Positions 1 to 12,027 of a DNA stretch of 64,000 nucleotides are shown here, in pieces. The DNA lies in assembly GCA_000750105.3 (NCBI GenBank), contig JPHH03000016.1, positions 549,376 to 613,375 on the forward strand, given 5' to 3'. This stretch comes from Tolypocladium sp. Sup5 PDA-1 (taxonomy: Eukaryota; Ascomycota; Sordariomycetes; Hypocreales; Ophiocordycipitaceae). Under the pieces are notes generated by a model, which saw only the letters and a list, made by a program, of their open reading frames with translations, was not told where the DNA came from and did no database searches. The translations under genes were made by a program, and so were the position numbers. Position 1 is the stretch's first letter; the number at the start of each line of letters is the position of its first letter.

Positions 1-869
1 GGCTCGAGAAGCTGGTGCGCGAGTCGGTGCAGCTCGCGACGCGCGACATTCCGCCCAGCATGAGCCGCGCCGAGGTCACGTCCCTCGTCAACGGCCTCGT
101 GCGCCGCGCCTTTGCCGACATCAACCTCGAGGCCATGGCCAAGGGAAAGATCCACGCGCACTGGGACGCCGAGCTCAAGCACCAGGTCAACTACTTCTCC
201 GTCGGCGCGGGCGCGACCATCGACGCCAAGCACTCGTCGGCGACGTACGACCCCTTCAGGCCGCACTTCTACTCGCCCGACGCGTACAGGTCCGGCATCC
301 GGAAGCCGCTGCAGCCCATCGCGGCGCTCGTGCCCTGGGCCGACGTGGGCGACTGCTGGTGCGCCGCCCGCGCCGTCAACCACCGCCGCAACCCGCACGG
401 CGCCACGCTCTCGGTGCAGCTCGGCCACCGCGTCGTCCCGCAGCACGTCGTCCTCGAGCACATCCTGCCCGGCGCGACGACGGACCCCGGCGCCCGCCCG
501 CGGGACGTCGAGGTCTACGCCTTCATCCCCGACGAGGCCGTCCGCGCGCGCGTCGGCGACTTCGCGGCCGTGACCTACCCGGGCCCCGATCCCGCCGAGG
601 ACTGGAACCACACGCCCGCGGACCTGCCGCCGCAGTTCGTCCTCATCAGCCGCTTCGCGTACGAGGGCGCCGAGCTGCACGACGGCGTGCACGTCCACCG
701 CCTGAGCAGCGAGCTCGTGGCCATGGGCGCCGACACGGACCAGGTCGTCGTGCGCGCGACGAGCAACTACGGCGCCGCGGACCACACGTGCTTCTACCGC
801 GTGCGGCTGTACGGGCACAATGTCGAGACGGATGGGCAGGAGGTCATTGAGGGAACGGAGTGGCAGTAG
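1..869 (+). CDS. SUN-domain (Sad1/UNC-84) nuclear envelope protein, 5' partial
   Basis: The frame is open from base 3 and ends at TAG 867-869, so only the C-terminal part (about 289 residues) is present and the N-terminal membrane and coiled-coil part lies outside the window. The visible part is a SUN domain: a FSVGAGATIDAKHSSATYDP opening, then a PRDVEVYAF stretch typical of the domain core, then a closing CFYRVRLYGH motif. SUN proteins sit in the inner nuclear membrane and bind KASH partners across the perinuclear space. Fungal Sad1-type proteins carry this domain at the C terminus, which fits. The sequence is very GC-rich with strong C/G third positions, like the adjacent dbp4 gene. The GTG at position 15 is not a start; it is simply the first such codon in an open frame. 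Confidence 0.82.
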   Translation, partial: LEKLVRESVQLATRDIPPSMSRAEVTSLVNGLVRRAFADINLEAMAKGKIHAHWDAELKHQVNYFSVGAGATIDAKHSSATYDPFRPHFYSPDAYRSGIRKPLQPIAALVPWADVGDCWCAARAVNHRRNPHGATLSVQLGHRVVPQHVVLEHILPGATTDPGARPRDVEVYAFIPDEAVRARVGDFAAVTYPGPDPAEDWNHTPADLPPQFVLISRFAYEGAELHDGVHVHRLSSELVAMGADTDQVVVRATSNYGAADHTCFYRVRLYGHNVETDGQEVIEGTEWQ

Positions 870-1114
870 GGTGGGCGGCATGATTCTCGTTTTGTCATGA
901 TACCGATTTTTTTTTTTGGGAGCGGCGTCAGGTCGGGGGGTTCGTTTGGTAGAGCGACAGATACGGTGTACTTAGATACGGTAGCAATGAAGCAGGGACA
1001 GATCCTGCCATGGATATTTCCACAGCGCTCTTTACAAATGCATTGAAAAGCTCTTGACCCGTATGTATGTAAGGTATTGACGTAGAACCCAAGGGTATAT
1101 CGACACGTGCCCCC

Positions 1115-3629
1115 CTACCCATCCAGCAGCCCCGTCGCCAGCGCCTCCAGATCCTCCAGCGTCTCCGGCTCCTCGTTGACCTCGAAGACCCTGCCCGCCT
1201 TCTTGTCCTTGTTCTTCTTCCTCGCGCTCTTCCCATCGTCGTCGGACGCGTCCTCGAACCACTTCTTGGCGCGCTTCCGCGGCGGCTCCGACTCGTCGTC
1301 GTCCGCGGCACCCGCAACCGGCAGCGACCGCAGCAGCGCCAGCGGATCGTCGTCGTCATCACCCGCGCCGACCAGCCGCGGCGCCTCATCGCCATCCGAC
1401 GCCTCGCCGCCGTCCCGCTCAAGCGCCTCCCTGGCCTTGCGCTTCTCACGCTTCTCGCGCTTCTTCTGCCGCGCGAGCTGCTTGTCGTCGAGGTCCGCCT
1501 CGCGCACGCGCGCCGACTCGCTCTCGACGAACTTCTGCCGCTGCTCGTCCGCGGGGCCCTGCTGCTGGAAGTCGGCCTCGTCCTGCAGCTCGTAGAGCTC
1601 GTGCGCGTTGCCGTCGTCGTCAAACACCAGCTTCGACGGGTTGCCCTTGAACTTGAGCATCTTCTTCTTGGACTGCAGCGCCTTTTCGCGGCGCTTCGAG
1701 TCGATCACGTACGGCTCGTCGCCGCCCAGGCCGTCGAGCACCTTGACGGCGCCGAGGTTTGCCTTTTTGGACTCATTGTCCAGGTCGTCATCGTTTAACC
1801 GCCGCTTGACCGCCAGGAAATCGTCGTCGCCGCTGTCGTCGCCTTCGTCCCCTGCTTTCTCGCCGTCGAGGACGAGCTTGGAGTAGTGACTTGACAGGAC
1901 GTCCTGGTTCTGGCGCTCAAACATCTTGTCGTACTTGGTCCGCACCTCGCCCTTCTTCTTCTTCGGCTTCTCTCCGTCCAGGTCCATCTCCGACTCTGAC
2001 CCACTCGACATGCCATCGCGCGGCGCATTCTTAATCTTCTTGATGTCCTGGCCCTTTTGGAACTTGATGTGCGGCGTTCCGGGCAGCCCCATGCCCGCCG
2101 CGAAGCCGTCCAGGTCCAGCTTGTTGAGCTTGAAAATCTCCTTGTCCTTTTGCAGGTGGATCGCTCGCGAATAACTTATAAAGGCCTTTTGTCCCAGGTA
2201 CTTGAGGTCCGGGTTCTGGAAGCACATGTTTTGTAGGCTGTCCTTGATGCTCTTCTTCTTTTTTTCCTTGACGTGGACCTGTTGAATGGGAATCTTCTTT
2301 TGCTCCAGCCTCTTGACCATGCCCGCCTCCTCACTGGGGTCCAGGAAGAGGACGGCACGGCCGTTGCTTTGGTAGCGAGCTGTCCGGCCCACGCGGTGAA
2401 TGTATGTGTCCACGTCCTCGGGGCAGTCGGCCTGGATGACCCAGTCCACGGAAGGGAAGTCGATGCCGCGGGCCACGACGTCCGTGGCAAAGAGGCACGA
2501 CTGCTTGGCGGCCGTAAATCGAGAGGTAATCTCCAGTCGCGCAACCTGTTTTTGCCGGCCGTGCAGATGCAGCAGAGGGATACCGGGCTGCAGGTGGCGG
2601 AAGCTTTCGTAGACGAAACGGACCTGCTTGCCGGAGCTCAAGAAGACGATGATCTTGCTCTTCAGGTTCGACTTGATGAAGCCGTACAGGGTGTCGAGTT
2701 TGTCGGGGAGAGGAGTCGTAATGTAGTGTTGTTGCAGGTTCGTCGGGGTCGCAGACGTCGCATCTTCGTGCACGGAAACGTATTCGGGGTCCTTGAGGCT
2801 GAGCCGGGCCAGGTCGGAGACCTTTTTGCTCTGCGTCGCGCTGAACATGAGCGTCTGTCGCGTCTTGGGCAAGTGCTCGACCAGCGCGTCCACGGCAGAC
2901 TGGAAGCCCATGTCCATGATCCGGTCGGCCTCGTCGAGCACCAGCACCTGCAGGTTGTCGGCGTCGAAGCCCGCGGTCTGGTCCAGGTGCTGCAGCATGC
3001 GGCCGGGGGTGCAGACGAGGATGTTCATTCGCGACAGCCGCTCCGCCTCCTCCTTGAGGCTCTTGCCGCCAATGACAAGCCCGGCGGAAAAGGCATGGTA
3101 CCGCCCGATCTTGCGCAAGACTTCAAAGATCTGGACGGCGAGCTCGCGGGTCGGGGAGATGATGAGCGCGCCGAGGCCGTCGAACTCTGTCCACTGCGCG
3201 CGGTACAGCTTCTCCAGCACGGGGACCAGAAAGGCCAGCGTCTTTCCGCTGCCCGTCTTGGCCGCGCCGAGAATGTCGCTGTGCTTGAGCCCGAGCGGGA
3301 TCGCGCGCTGCTGGACGTCGGTCAGGGTCTGGAAGTGCGACGCCTTGAGGCCGGACGTGGTCGGCTGGGACAGGGGAAGTTCGGCAAAGGTCTTGATCTC
3401 GGTCGAATTGGGGTCCTGTATGAAGAGCGCACGTCGTCGTCAGTAAAGCCAATGCGATGCGATGCGATTGCGGTGGTTTCAATCCCCCACGTACCAGGTC
3501 GGCGACGGCAGCCTCGAGCTTCTGCAGATCCTCCTGGTCTCGCTTCCGCTTTTGCTGGCGAATCTCCGTCTTGCCCTGCTTCTGTGGCTTCTGCGGCTTC
3601 TGATGCCGCCCGGGGGTTCGTGTCGCCAT
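1115..3629 (-). CDS. dbp4: ATP-dependent RNA helicase Dbp4 (Hca4), ribosome biogenesis
   Basis: Two exons (3629-3495 and 3415-1115, intron 79 bp with GTACGT donor and TACAG acceptor) give 811 residues, the normal size for Dbp4. Helicase motifs appear in order: Q-motif region (TSGLKASHFQ), Walker A AAKTGSGKT near residue 100, PTRELA, DEAD at 206-209, MFSATQ, and HRVGRTAR. The acidic and lysine-rich tail (blocks of DDDD and KKKK) is typical of this nucleolar helicase, which in yeast is needed for early 18S pre-rRNA processing and release of U14 snoRNA. I chose the ATG at 3629 because it precedes the Lys/Gln-rich leader MATRTPGRHQKPQK and lies in frame with the spliced product; upstream in-frame sequence is not family-like. 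It is transcribed towards the SUN gene, 245 bp apart. A large opposite-strand open frame over it is only a codon-bias shadow. Confidence 0.93.
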
Positions 3630-4475
3630 GCTTGTTTGCGCAGGTGCTGATGTTGAAGCACCAGCAAAATCGACGTTGTGATGTTGGAGTCCAAGAAAAA
3701 AATCCAAAGTTTTGTCTGGCGGTGCCGCTAAGTCGGTGACGTTAAGCACCGACGGCCGATCGGCCCCACTCAGCCCATGGCCTACCCTAGAGCCCGTTCG
3801 TGTTTGACGTAAACACCAAACCTCTATCTATCTCGTTTCCTTTTAAAGATGACTACTTGGTACATCATATATATGTATTTGTCGTAGAGAGATATTGACT
3901 TGATATTCTTGACAGCCATCTGGGTAAATACTGGTTTAACTGAGGGTTTCCTTCCAAGTCATTTCAACAGCATTACATATAGACTTTCGTTTCACGCCTC
4001 CGACCTGGGCGTTCACGTTCGGCAGCCTCAACGGCCGACGCACGTTTACATTCAGTCAAATAATAATTAACGCTTGAACCAAGTGCAAAACAGTTGGTAT
4101 CTTAGACTGCTTCAAAGCCGCAACGTCGGCGGAATATCGCCGCCCGAGGCTGATTCTCCCGTCACTGCCAAGGCATTAATCTGCCGGGGCTGTGCTTCCA
4201 GTTTGGCGCCGATTGGCCAACTGTTGTCTCATCGCTGCCTGTAACGGGTTTCTGGTTGCCCCAAAGCATGCAGCTCGTGTGTTCCCCAGGTCACAGGCCA
4301 CACAGACAAGGCGGAGGCCACGGGGTAATGACGACGTACTTCGTATGGAGTACGGACTATTGCTCGCGGTATAATTGTGCTGCCACCTCGTCAGTGATCC
4401 GAAAACATAGGGCATCCATCGCATACACAAATATCCGAGTCGCTCCCGCTGGCACCGCGTGCCAATACCCGCAAC
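3630..4475. other. Intergenic region between dbp4 and membrane-protein gene
   Basis: This is the shared upstream region of two divergent genes (846 bp). It is more AT-rich than the flanking genes. I see no coding frame with recognisable content and no RNA gene. Confidence 0.6.
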
Positions 4476-5335
4476 ATGAGACATGGTGCACAGTTCTACG
4501 AGACGCGGAGCCTGCTCTTCAGCACGGCCAAGGCGGCGACATGTATATGGATGTTTGCCATCCTGCTCGACATCGGCATGATGATCGTCTCGATCCTGGC
4601 TTACACCGGAGCCCAAAGCGAGGACGATAGGGCCGTCATCAGGCGCACCCACATCACGTTCCCGACGGCAGGGAACCACGTCCAGCGCACCGAGATTGCA
4701 TTGGTATGCTCGCTCTCTACTGTTTCTCTCTGGGACACGTTCTGACTAAAGGATTGCTCAGGCCTCGCTGGGCGTCATTCTCAACCCCACGTTGGCGACA
4801 ATCACCATGGTTCGCATGAGCCGCCTCAAGCGACAGCTGCCGCGTCCGGACGTGAGCGGCATCAAGGGCATCGCATTGTCTCTCCTACTGCCATGGCACA
4901 TTGCTTGCCTGGCGGCATGGGCTGCGTGCGTCGCGCTCCAGGCGGCGTACGTTCCCATCTTGGGCACGCGGAAGCTTCCCGAGTGCGTGAGATTCGGCAG
5001 CGAGCTGTCGCAGTGTGGCTTCGTGTCGGCGACTTGGATCATGGCGATGCTGTACTGGTAAGCATGCCTCAATTCCGACGGCGGTGTGGCGTGCCTTGTG
5101 TGCTGACCGAAGCAGCGGCCTGCACCTTGTTCTGCTCGCGACTGTGCTGGCAATGCTGTACTATGCCGTCCAAGTCGCCAGGACTAGAGATCAGATGATC
5201 TCGTCCAGAGGCAAAGCAGAGAAGCCGCCAACGACGTCCAATGACTCCAATCCTCCTATACCGCCCAGCGCTGTCATAGAAGGTCCGTCCAAGGTGGAGT
5301 CTGGTCGCCAGTTGGAAGACTACCCCGTGGGATGA
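4476..5335 (+). CDS. Small four-helix integral membrane protein, unknown function
   Basis: Three exons (4476-4703, 4762-5057, 5116-5335) with canonical GTATGC/GTAAGC donors join in frame to 247 residues. The product has about four hydrophobic segments: one at residues 12-40 (CIWMFAILLDIGMMIVSILA), one across the first splice junction, one around IALSLLLPWHIACLAAWAAC, and one around WIMAMLYCGLHLVLLATVLA. A polar Pro/Ser-rich C-terminal tail of about 60 residues follows. The arrangement recalls fungal four-pass plasma-membrane proteins of the MARVEL or Pali type, but I cannot assign a family. The start was taken at the first ATG giving a polar N-terminus before helix 1. The consistent splicing of hydrophobic segments is the main evidence that the gene is real. 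Confidence 0.6.
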
Positions 5336-5490
5336 AGCAGCGGAGAAGCTGGCCGGGTGAATATAGGTATACTAGATAAGTTTTGAAAGCTCTTGAAGAA
5401 ATAAAAAGACATTAGAACAAATTATATCCCGAACAATAACCGCTGAAAGGTCCCCAACTTGACAAATTGCATTTGCAGCCGCGCACCCAG

Positions 5491-6118
5491 TCATTGCCGT
5501 TGACCTTCGTCGCCCTGCCCGTAGTACCTCTTGAGCACCCTCGCAGCGTTGCGGTAGTCGGTTTTGGTGGTCCTGAGAACCTCCTCGATGCGCTTCAGAC
5601 ATACCTCGGGGTCTGGCTCTGCCAACCCCTTCTCGTTCTGCTTCTTTCCGAAGCGCTCTATCTTCCCGCACCCATCTCGAACCTTGATCAGGCCGACGGC
5701 TGCGGATGAGCCTTTCAGGTAGTGGCCGAGCGAAGCAAGGCTGTTGAGGTCCCTCTGTTGCCTAGTTGGATGAGGCGAGGATCAGTAACTCTACTTTGTA
5801 CTGGTGCAGAGCGAGCCGCCAAGTACACGGTGTCATGGATGGGCGGCACGGATAGAAGCAACTCACAGGGCTTCATCCATGGAGATAAAGGTATCCTCGG
5901 CTTGGGAAAAGAAGTCGACGACGATGGACAAGCTGAAAACATGGCTGCCGGGAGCGTCCAGTCCGAGGACCTGGTTGAAGGCCGTCATGTCGAGCACATC
6001 CTCCAAGTTGAGCTCGGAGCTTCCGCGCGCAGCCTACAGAGAGCCCATTAGTCCCGTCAACGCAAGGCATATAAGAACATGAAGGCACTCGGCATACTTT
6101 ATCTCGGGACAACGCCAT
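5491..6118 (-). CDS. ypd1: Ypd1-like histidine phosphotransfer (HPt) protein
   Basis: Three exons on the minus strand (6118-6098, 6033-5867, 5761-5491) give about 152 residues, the usual size for Ypd1. The core has the helix FFSQAEDTFISMDEAL followed by LASLGHYLKGSSAAVGLIKV; the phosphorylated histidine is about residue 76 in the GHYLKGSSA motif. Ypd1 relays phosphate between hybrid sensor kinases and the response regulators Ssk1 and Skn7, controlling osmotic and oxidative stress responses through the Hog1 pathway. The second and third exons are well supported (GTGAGT donor, CTAG acceptor, and a Leu codon rebuilt across the junction). The first exon is short and less certain; the N-terminus of this family varies, and another upstream start is possible. 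Confidence 0.8.
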
Positions 6119-7164
6119 GGCCACAGACTCACGGCAGTTGCACGAGGTGATGTGTGACGTGAGATGGGAGCGGGGCCCGCGACGGGATCAACACATGTGG
6201 CGTACAACCCCCTGAACCTCTGGTGCTTACGAAGAACGGGCGCTAACTTGACGTCGCCTGCAATGGTACTGGCGGCAATTGTCTCAGGGGCGTCGGGCGT
6301 GACCACAGCGCAACGACATGCGCTCAGGTTTAAACTTGGCAGTCTCTTGACAGCGAAGGGAGGACAATCACAAACGCGTACCCCGCCCGGTTTGGACGAC
6401 TTCAGGCATGAACGTCACGTGTCTGTCCAACATGATGTCGATGTTGGGAGAACATTGAACCCGCATGACGGAGGATCTGCGCATGGAGCACCGAGCTCGG
6501 CTAACAGGAGACGTTTCATTCATGATTTGTTATCGACGTCGCTCATGCTATGGACATGGAATGGATCGGGTCTATGATCCGTGCCATGTATAACTGCGAG
6601 CTGCTACCCGTTGCGACCAAGACGGAGAGCAAGACTGGAAGATGTGACTTCATGACGAGGTCCGCCTTTCGCATGGCACCATGTAAGCAACCTGCCGTGC
6701 CTGTTGTGTGATAAATGGAGACACGATGGGCCAAGACTCCAGTCAGAGATTTCTTCGGCGACGGAATTGGCAATTTGAGTTGTGGAATCCACCAACATCA
6801 GGCCGGACTGGGTGGCGGTCGCTTGTTGGTCGAACCAAGGCCAGCTTCCGACGTGGCACCGCTCAAATCGGCTTGCAAGGCCAACAGAACTTCAAGCTGG
6901 ACGCCATGTTGATTTGACCACCATGGGCTGGCCGCATATACTTGCATGCCCTGTCAGACCCGAGCCTGACACTTGTCTGAACTTCCTCTGGGCCAGCACA
7001 CCAAGCTGCCCAACGCTGTCAGCGGGCACATTCTCCAGCGCCCGACTGTAAACTCAACCCCCAGCGTCCGCCGCATCGAGTTACGCACCACGCTCTGTTA
7101 CATGCAGGCACTGGCCAGATACTCCTCAGGTATCTCTGCCCGCTTCTGCGATACATGACGCAGA
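6119..7164. other. Intergenic region upstream of HPt gene
   Basis: I see no supported gene. Open frames here have no recognisable motifs. The right part may contain further eroded sequence belonging to the PKS relic that starts at about 7.17 kb, because KR and ACP regions would be expected there, but I could not identify them. Confidence 0.45.
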
Positions 7165-8836
7165 TCAGGGCCAGCAAACTTGCCCGAAGGGATGATGACG
7201 GACCGAATCTTGCGTCGGTCCATTCACAGTGCCATCGGAGACATTCAGACTTACCATCCCCTTCTTCAGTCCCGTCAGGCCACATCGAAGAGGGTGTATA
7301 TAGCAGCGCAGTCTGGTTGACGACGGCATCGAGCCCCCTCTTCGAATGTCGGGCTGTCGGGCAGCTTGATGCACAGTTTCGACCAAACCTGGCGGGTGGT
7401 CGTAAACGATCCGTTCGCGCAGATAATGATACGCTCGCTAAGCCTTTTGTTCGAGACCCGCTAGCCGACCGTGGCTTCATATCCAAGCCCATCTCCGATG
7501 GTGGGCTTGGCCGTGATGACGCCTAAGGCTATGAGTTCATCCTATGGTGCCATGAGCAGTGGACATTGGACAGAAGGGGGACGGGTTGAACTCTGACACA
7601 CCTTGAAGTTTAGTCCCACGGCCTTGATATCTATCAGCACGTCATTGGGCTTCAGCTCTGGCAATCTAGTTGCTTCCAAAAGAGCGAGACTGTTAGTCCA
7701 GGTCGGCGCTGCTCGAGCTTCCGTGCCGCAGCTTCGACTCCGTCGTGGCTGATCTTGAGCTCTACTGCAACTTTGATGTAGTAATACCTAATGAGCGCCT
7801 TACCACCGCTAATCGCCCACTCTGTTGTCGGACTAAGCTCACTTGCGAGATACGACGTTGGAACTCACTTAAAACCGCCGGTACCACGCGCAAACTCGCC
7901 TCATCCAGTGTCTCGAGTTCAAGTGTGGCTATGCCCAGGTTCAGTTCGGTCCTAAGCACGCGCGTGGGTCCGCCAACCATGGATAATCCGGCTCGGAGCT
8001 TTTGATCTGGCACGCACTCGTCAGCCAGAGAATACCACTCCTAGTGTCTCTGGCTTTGGCTAGAAGTTCCTGCCAAACGACAAAGGTGCTCTCTACGAGC
8101 GATCGGAGGAATGGGCCGCATAGGTCTAGAACTGAGGCAATATCTTGATCGAAGGAGGGCGATCTTGTAGCAGAGCCTTCGAGAAGAAAGTGGTAGATTT
8201 TGTAACCGGCGTCCTGGAGGTGTCTGAAGACATCCAGGATGGCCTCTGTCAAACCATGGCTACCGGAACGCAGCAGTGTGATGCGCTTCGGCCTGGGATC
8301 CGGCTCGTCTGGGAGCGCAATTCTGTTAGTTTCAGATAGCCTTATCGCCATGGTAAAATAGGGTGCTGACACTAGAGAACCCGGCTGAGCGTAACTTGGC
8401 GTACCATTGTTTGGCAGTAAGATACGGTTCCGGGAATCGGGAATCGGCCATGCCGAGCCACCGGCCTGGTAGGACGCCCATGACTAAGTTGACGTATTCA
8501 TTTGGTTGCTGGAAGTCTCAGTTCGCTGGAAAGACTTTAACTAACTAGGGATCTCATATTGATACGCCGGGCGCAAGCTCTCGGAGAAAGAGCCGTCCTT
8601 GGGGATGAATTAGTTTGCGTACGGTGGATCTCGTCTCTTGCAAGCTTGACGTAGCGTAGAGGACCTATTCTTTTGTATAAGTCGCCGTAGTCCAGGTCCA
8701 CATTCCTTTCTACCGAAGTTGTAAAGAATAAACTCACATGGCATGCAATCACCCGGTCAAACGTCTCTGGCTGGAAGTCCTTTGTGTCAGACGAGCGGCC
8801 GAGGATATTTCTTAGAACTTGTGCGAAAATCACCAC
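7165..8836 (-). pseudogene. Decayed highly reducing polyketide synthase fragment (MT to ER region)
   Basis: Read on the minus strand, several frames carry HR-PKS pieces in the correct domain order but separated by frameshifts and stops. FQPETFDRVIACHV (8537-8836) resembles the methyltransferase motif FDVVIASNV. GILWLTSACQ (7941-8372) and, after a frameshift near 7980, GGPTRVLRTELNLGIATLEL (7762-8013) match the pseudo-KR block between MT and ER. KPNDVLIDIKAVGLNFK (about 7605-7690) is the start of an enoylreductase. KLPDSPTFEEGA followed, in another frame, by GLKKGM (about 7265-7440) is the ER middle. KS, AT, DH, KR and ACP were not found. The blocks do not resemble the intact PKS at 49-57 kb closely enough to be its recent duplicate, so this is an independent dead gene. 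Confidence 0.75.
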
Positions 8837-10232
8837 AGGTCCATAGCATTAACGATGAATAATGTCCTTGAATCCCAGTGCATGGAGGCTTTCTCGTATG
8901 AAAGTCTTTTGTCCCGCCGAAAACTTGATTTTGGTTCAGTAGTAAATAGTAACAGTGATACTTGTGTACGGGCTATTTGTAGGTCTTGAATAGCGGACTT
9001 CGCGTTTGCTGGCGACCTTTGAGCTCTCTACCGAGTACCGAACGATGCTATTCGGATAGCCGACGAAGGCCAAAGCCCATGTCGACAGCGCATACAGCTC
9101 ACAGACTCTCTCCTATCTTGGTTTTGATACCGTCGCAGAGCTCCGCGACAGGCGTACACGTTTCAGGAACTTGGACCGTCGGCTGAACACTGCAGGACCG
9201 TAAATCACCAGACCTCCGTCGGAAGAAGCCAAGACGCACTGGAGCTGAGCCAATTGAGAGATATACTTCGGGATCCAAGAAAACATTCTAGCTGCGATGA
9301 TTGCCATGAGCCAAGAGAAGCGGCAGCTCAGAGACCGTGCAGTGACGACTGGAGACAAAGTAACGCAAGGCACGATGGACTCGGGGGGGGGGGGGGTTTG
9401 GTAGTATCCTCACTAATAGAGCGCAGATGATTCCTCTCTGGCACTACCAATAAATACGGCAGTAACTGCATGTGGTCCACTGATATATCCTGGCTGCTGT
9501 GGTAACCTCCCTCACAGAAGATAAGCCACCAGAGGATAATATGTGATGTGGTTCGTGCAACCCTCTCAACCAGGAGGCGATTCTTGAGCCTCTACATGTA
9601 ACAACCTGTCCGTGTGCCCTCCCACTTTGATGATTCGAGCACGCCCTCATGTATTCATTCGTGTCGCCGGTAATCGCTGCAAACAGTGTCCGGATACGCT
9701 TATGCAGAGCTCGAGTCCAGTGCCCACCGGACTTCTCAGCGGATGCCAAACTTCGCATTCGATACTGCGCATCATCGCATCCCCCTAGGTCGAGTCGGGC
9801 CGCTGAAGAACAAGATGAGAGGATTCTTCAGGCTGCTCAAGTCGCCAAGCTGTTAATAGGTTCCTTTAGATGCCCGCCCCCGAGACATGACACCCTCGTT
9901 CGTGACACAGGCATCGGGGAATACGCCCTGTTGTTGAACACGGAAGCGTCTTTACGTAGCAGCGCTCTGGCACGCGCTTTATGGTCCTTGTTGTTCGCTG
10001 CGTCAATGTTCTTTAAAGCAACAACCGGTTTTAACAAGAGACGTTCCGGCCAGAACTCTCGTCCGCGTACCACATGATGGCATGATCTTGCATGCTAGCA
10101 TTCTCCGTGCCCGGTCCCATTCTCAGTTCAAAACAAAACGTCCCTCATTCTTCCTAGTCAGCAGACTCATGGCTTTCTCATTTATGCGATATGTGTTTAT
10201 GCAGCCCTCAATCTCCTTCAACCATTTCCTTA
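8837..10232. other. Gene-free region with a G14 tract
   Basis: I found no supported gene. The left part lies where upstream PKS domains (DH, AT, KS) of the relic would be expected, but nothing is recognisable. A run of 14 G occurs at 9383-9396. Confidence 0.45.
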
Positions 10233-10616
10233 TCAGAACAACGAATATGCGACGAAGCCGACAAGGGCCACTAATGCCACACCCTGCACCGAGAAGAGCC
10301 CGCCGTTGTGTGCTGCTGCTGCACTAGATGCCTCGAGGATCAGGAGGCCAATGGAGTGTTTCGTGTTGCGCCCCATTGCCACCAGGCAGTTGCTAAAGTC
10401 GTCAATCGGGTCGGGGTCGGTGCTGTTGACCTCACACCACTGCCAGCAGTCTTCAATGATGTATACGGGCTTGGGATCGCAGCAGAGGGACATCCACTCA
10501 TCCGGGGTCGTTTGACTCGTAACAACCGCGCATGTGACGTTCGTGTTTATTTGGGCCTCTATGCGTTGTGGGACGCCGGAGGTTGGGCAGCTTGTGTTCA
10601 TGTGCACGTTGGACAT
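10233..10616 (-). CDS. Small Cys-rich protein with GPI-anchor-like C terminus
   Basis: A single open frame of 127 residues ends in a Ser/Ala-rich segment and a hydrophobic tail (VALVALVGFVAYSLF) at the extreme C terminus, as expected for GPI attachment. The body has spaced cysteines: SCPTSG, VTCAVVTS, LCCDPKPVY, CWQWCEV and NCLVAMG. This Cys pattern with a DEWMSLCC element is one I associate with uncharacterised fungal cell-surface proteins. No clear N-terminal signal peptide is visible from the chosen ATG (MSNVHMNTSC), so either an upstream exon is missing from the model or the protein reaches the membrane differently. No function can be assigned. It stands alone in a gene-poor stretch. Confidence 0.6.
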   Translation of the reverse strand: MSNVHMNTSCPTSGVPQRIEAQINTNVTCAVVTSQTTPDEWMSLCCDPKPVYIIEDCWQWCEVNSTDPDPIDDFSNCLVAMGRNTKHSIGLLILEASSAAAAHNGGLFSVQGVALVALVGFVAYSLF

Positions 10617-12027
10617 GTTGTTCGTGGTCGCTGTTGGTGATGGTGAAAGGCAGATATAGAGATCGCAGAACCAGGGTCAATCAAACTGGAATCCACTAAT
10701 GGCTAGGCAGATGGGTTTGCTCATGGAAAAGAACATCTGTTTCGAGGAGATGGCTGGGCATAAGTTTCGGACTGAGTGATTTGTGTCACACGGCACAGCC
10801 CCTGTGACTCGTGAGACGTTGTGCAACGGTGGCAGCCTGAGCCAAGCGTCGCGATTCGCCACATCCACACCGGTCGTTTGTCAACCACTACATCTCAGCC
10901 TTGGCTTTCGAGTTCTGACCTGTAGAACCGCTTGTTGGTCCCGACTTCAATAACACGGCAGCAAGTTAGCAACCAACAGACAGCGCACCCGATGAGCACG
11001 GATGGGGGGTTCCAACGCGGGACAGGTTGAACGGTGCACGAGGCGATGAAGTTCTTCCCCACATGCTTCGTATGAGTATAGATCGGTGTACGTTATCGCA
11101 AGACTATTAGGGCTTCTATTAAGTTGGAATTGACGTTTGAAGTCTCTTGCCTTTCTATCTAATTGAACGAGGAAGTTGATTCCTTTGATCTTGGGCCGTT
11201 AGGGTCCGTGATGCATGATTAGTCGGGCTTGCCAGTGGTTGACCGTTGAAGACGCCAGGCTTCGTGTTTGGGGCTTAGGGCTCAAAAGAGGCCCGATACC
11301 TCAGCTGATGATCTCTGCAATGCGACACACGTACAAGTAGGCTATCCGTGTTCCGCTTTTACGTCCTGTGCTTCAAACACCCCTTAAAGCACGGACAAAC
11401 ACCTTGGCCACCGTCCGAGGTTCCGCCTTCACGTTATGGCGCGCGAGGCACTCAACATGGGCGGCGGCTCGAGTCTGGAGATGGCGTCGGGCATGCGGGA
11501 GCGCGGGAGGGGCGCCGAGTTTGCACGGACGGACCAGGGGTGATGGTACATGCGGTGGTATGTTTTATGGCACGGAGATTGGGAGTCCGGTGGAATTCCT
11601 CATATCGTTGCTTTCATGTACGGAGTACAGAATACGTTATGCGCGGATTTCTGGATGTGATGGCCTCGTGACATAGGAACGTGCTTTTGAATCTTTGGTC
11701 ACATTATCCGCATTATCATTGAATTATTGAGTATAGTGCTCCATACGTCCCGTGCTGTCGTAATTGGTCTCATTCCTGATATTGATAGCTCTAGGCTTCG
11801 ACATTAGACGCTCGTCCTGCTGATGTTCCTGGCAAGGATATACAGAAAAATACACAACAATCTCTAACAAGAAATATCCCGCATGAATAAAGTATCCACG
11901 ACAAAGCATAGACTTGGCAAGTATGAAGCGAAGGAGAGGCATACTACTCCAAACGATACCTATAAGAACTCCGGTTGCTACATTCAAAACAAAAAGGGGA
12001 CAGGCATGTTTATATATTAAAACTGCA
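10617..12027. other. Intergenic region with one copy of a dispersed repeat
   Basis: No gene is supported. It contains one arm of the dispersed repeat described at 11161-11229. The segment towards 12 kb becomes AT-rich. Confidence 0.5.
11161..11229 (+). repeat. Dispersed repeat copy (arm of a MITE-like element)
   Basis: This segment aligns over about 69 bases with 15372-15440 in direct orientation (shared words GAAGTTGATTCCTTT and ATCTTGGGCCGTT) and with the reverse complement of about 15617-15690. I do not see an inverted partner close to this copy. Confidence 0.6.

Noticed and set aside
928..1623. Ser/Arg-rich minus-strand frame
   Set aside because: It overlaps the dbp4 3' end in another frame and its composition is the usual shadow of acidic-Lys codons.
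2273..3739. A 488-codon plus-strand open frame over the dbp4 gene
   Set aside because: Antisense shadow of a GC-rich helicase gene; no domain, and the minus-strand product is unmistakable.
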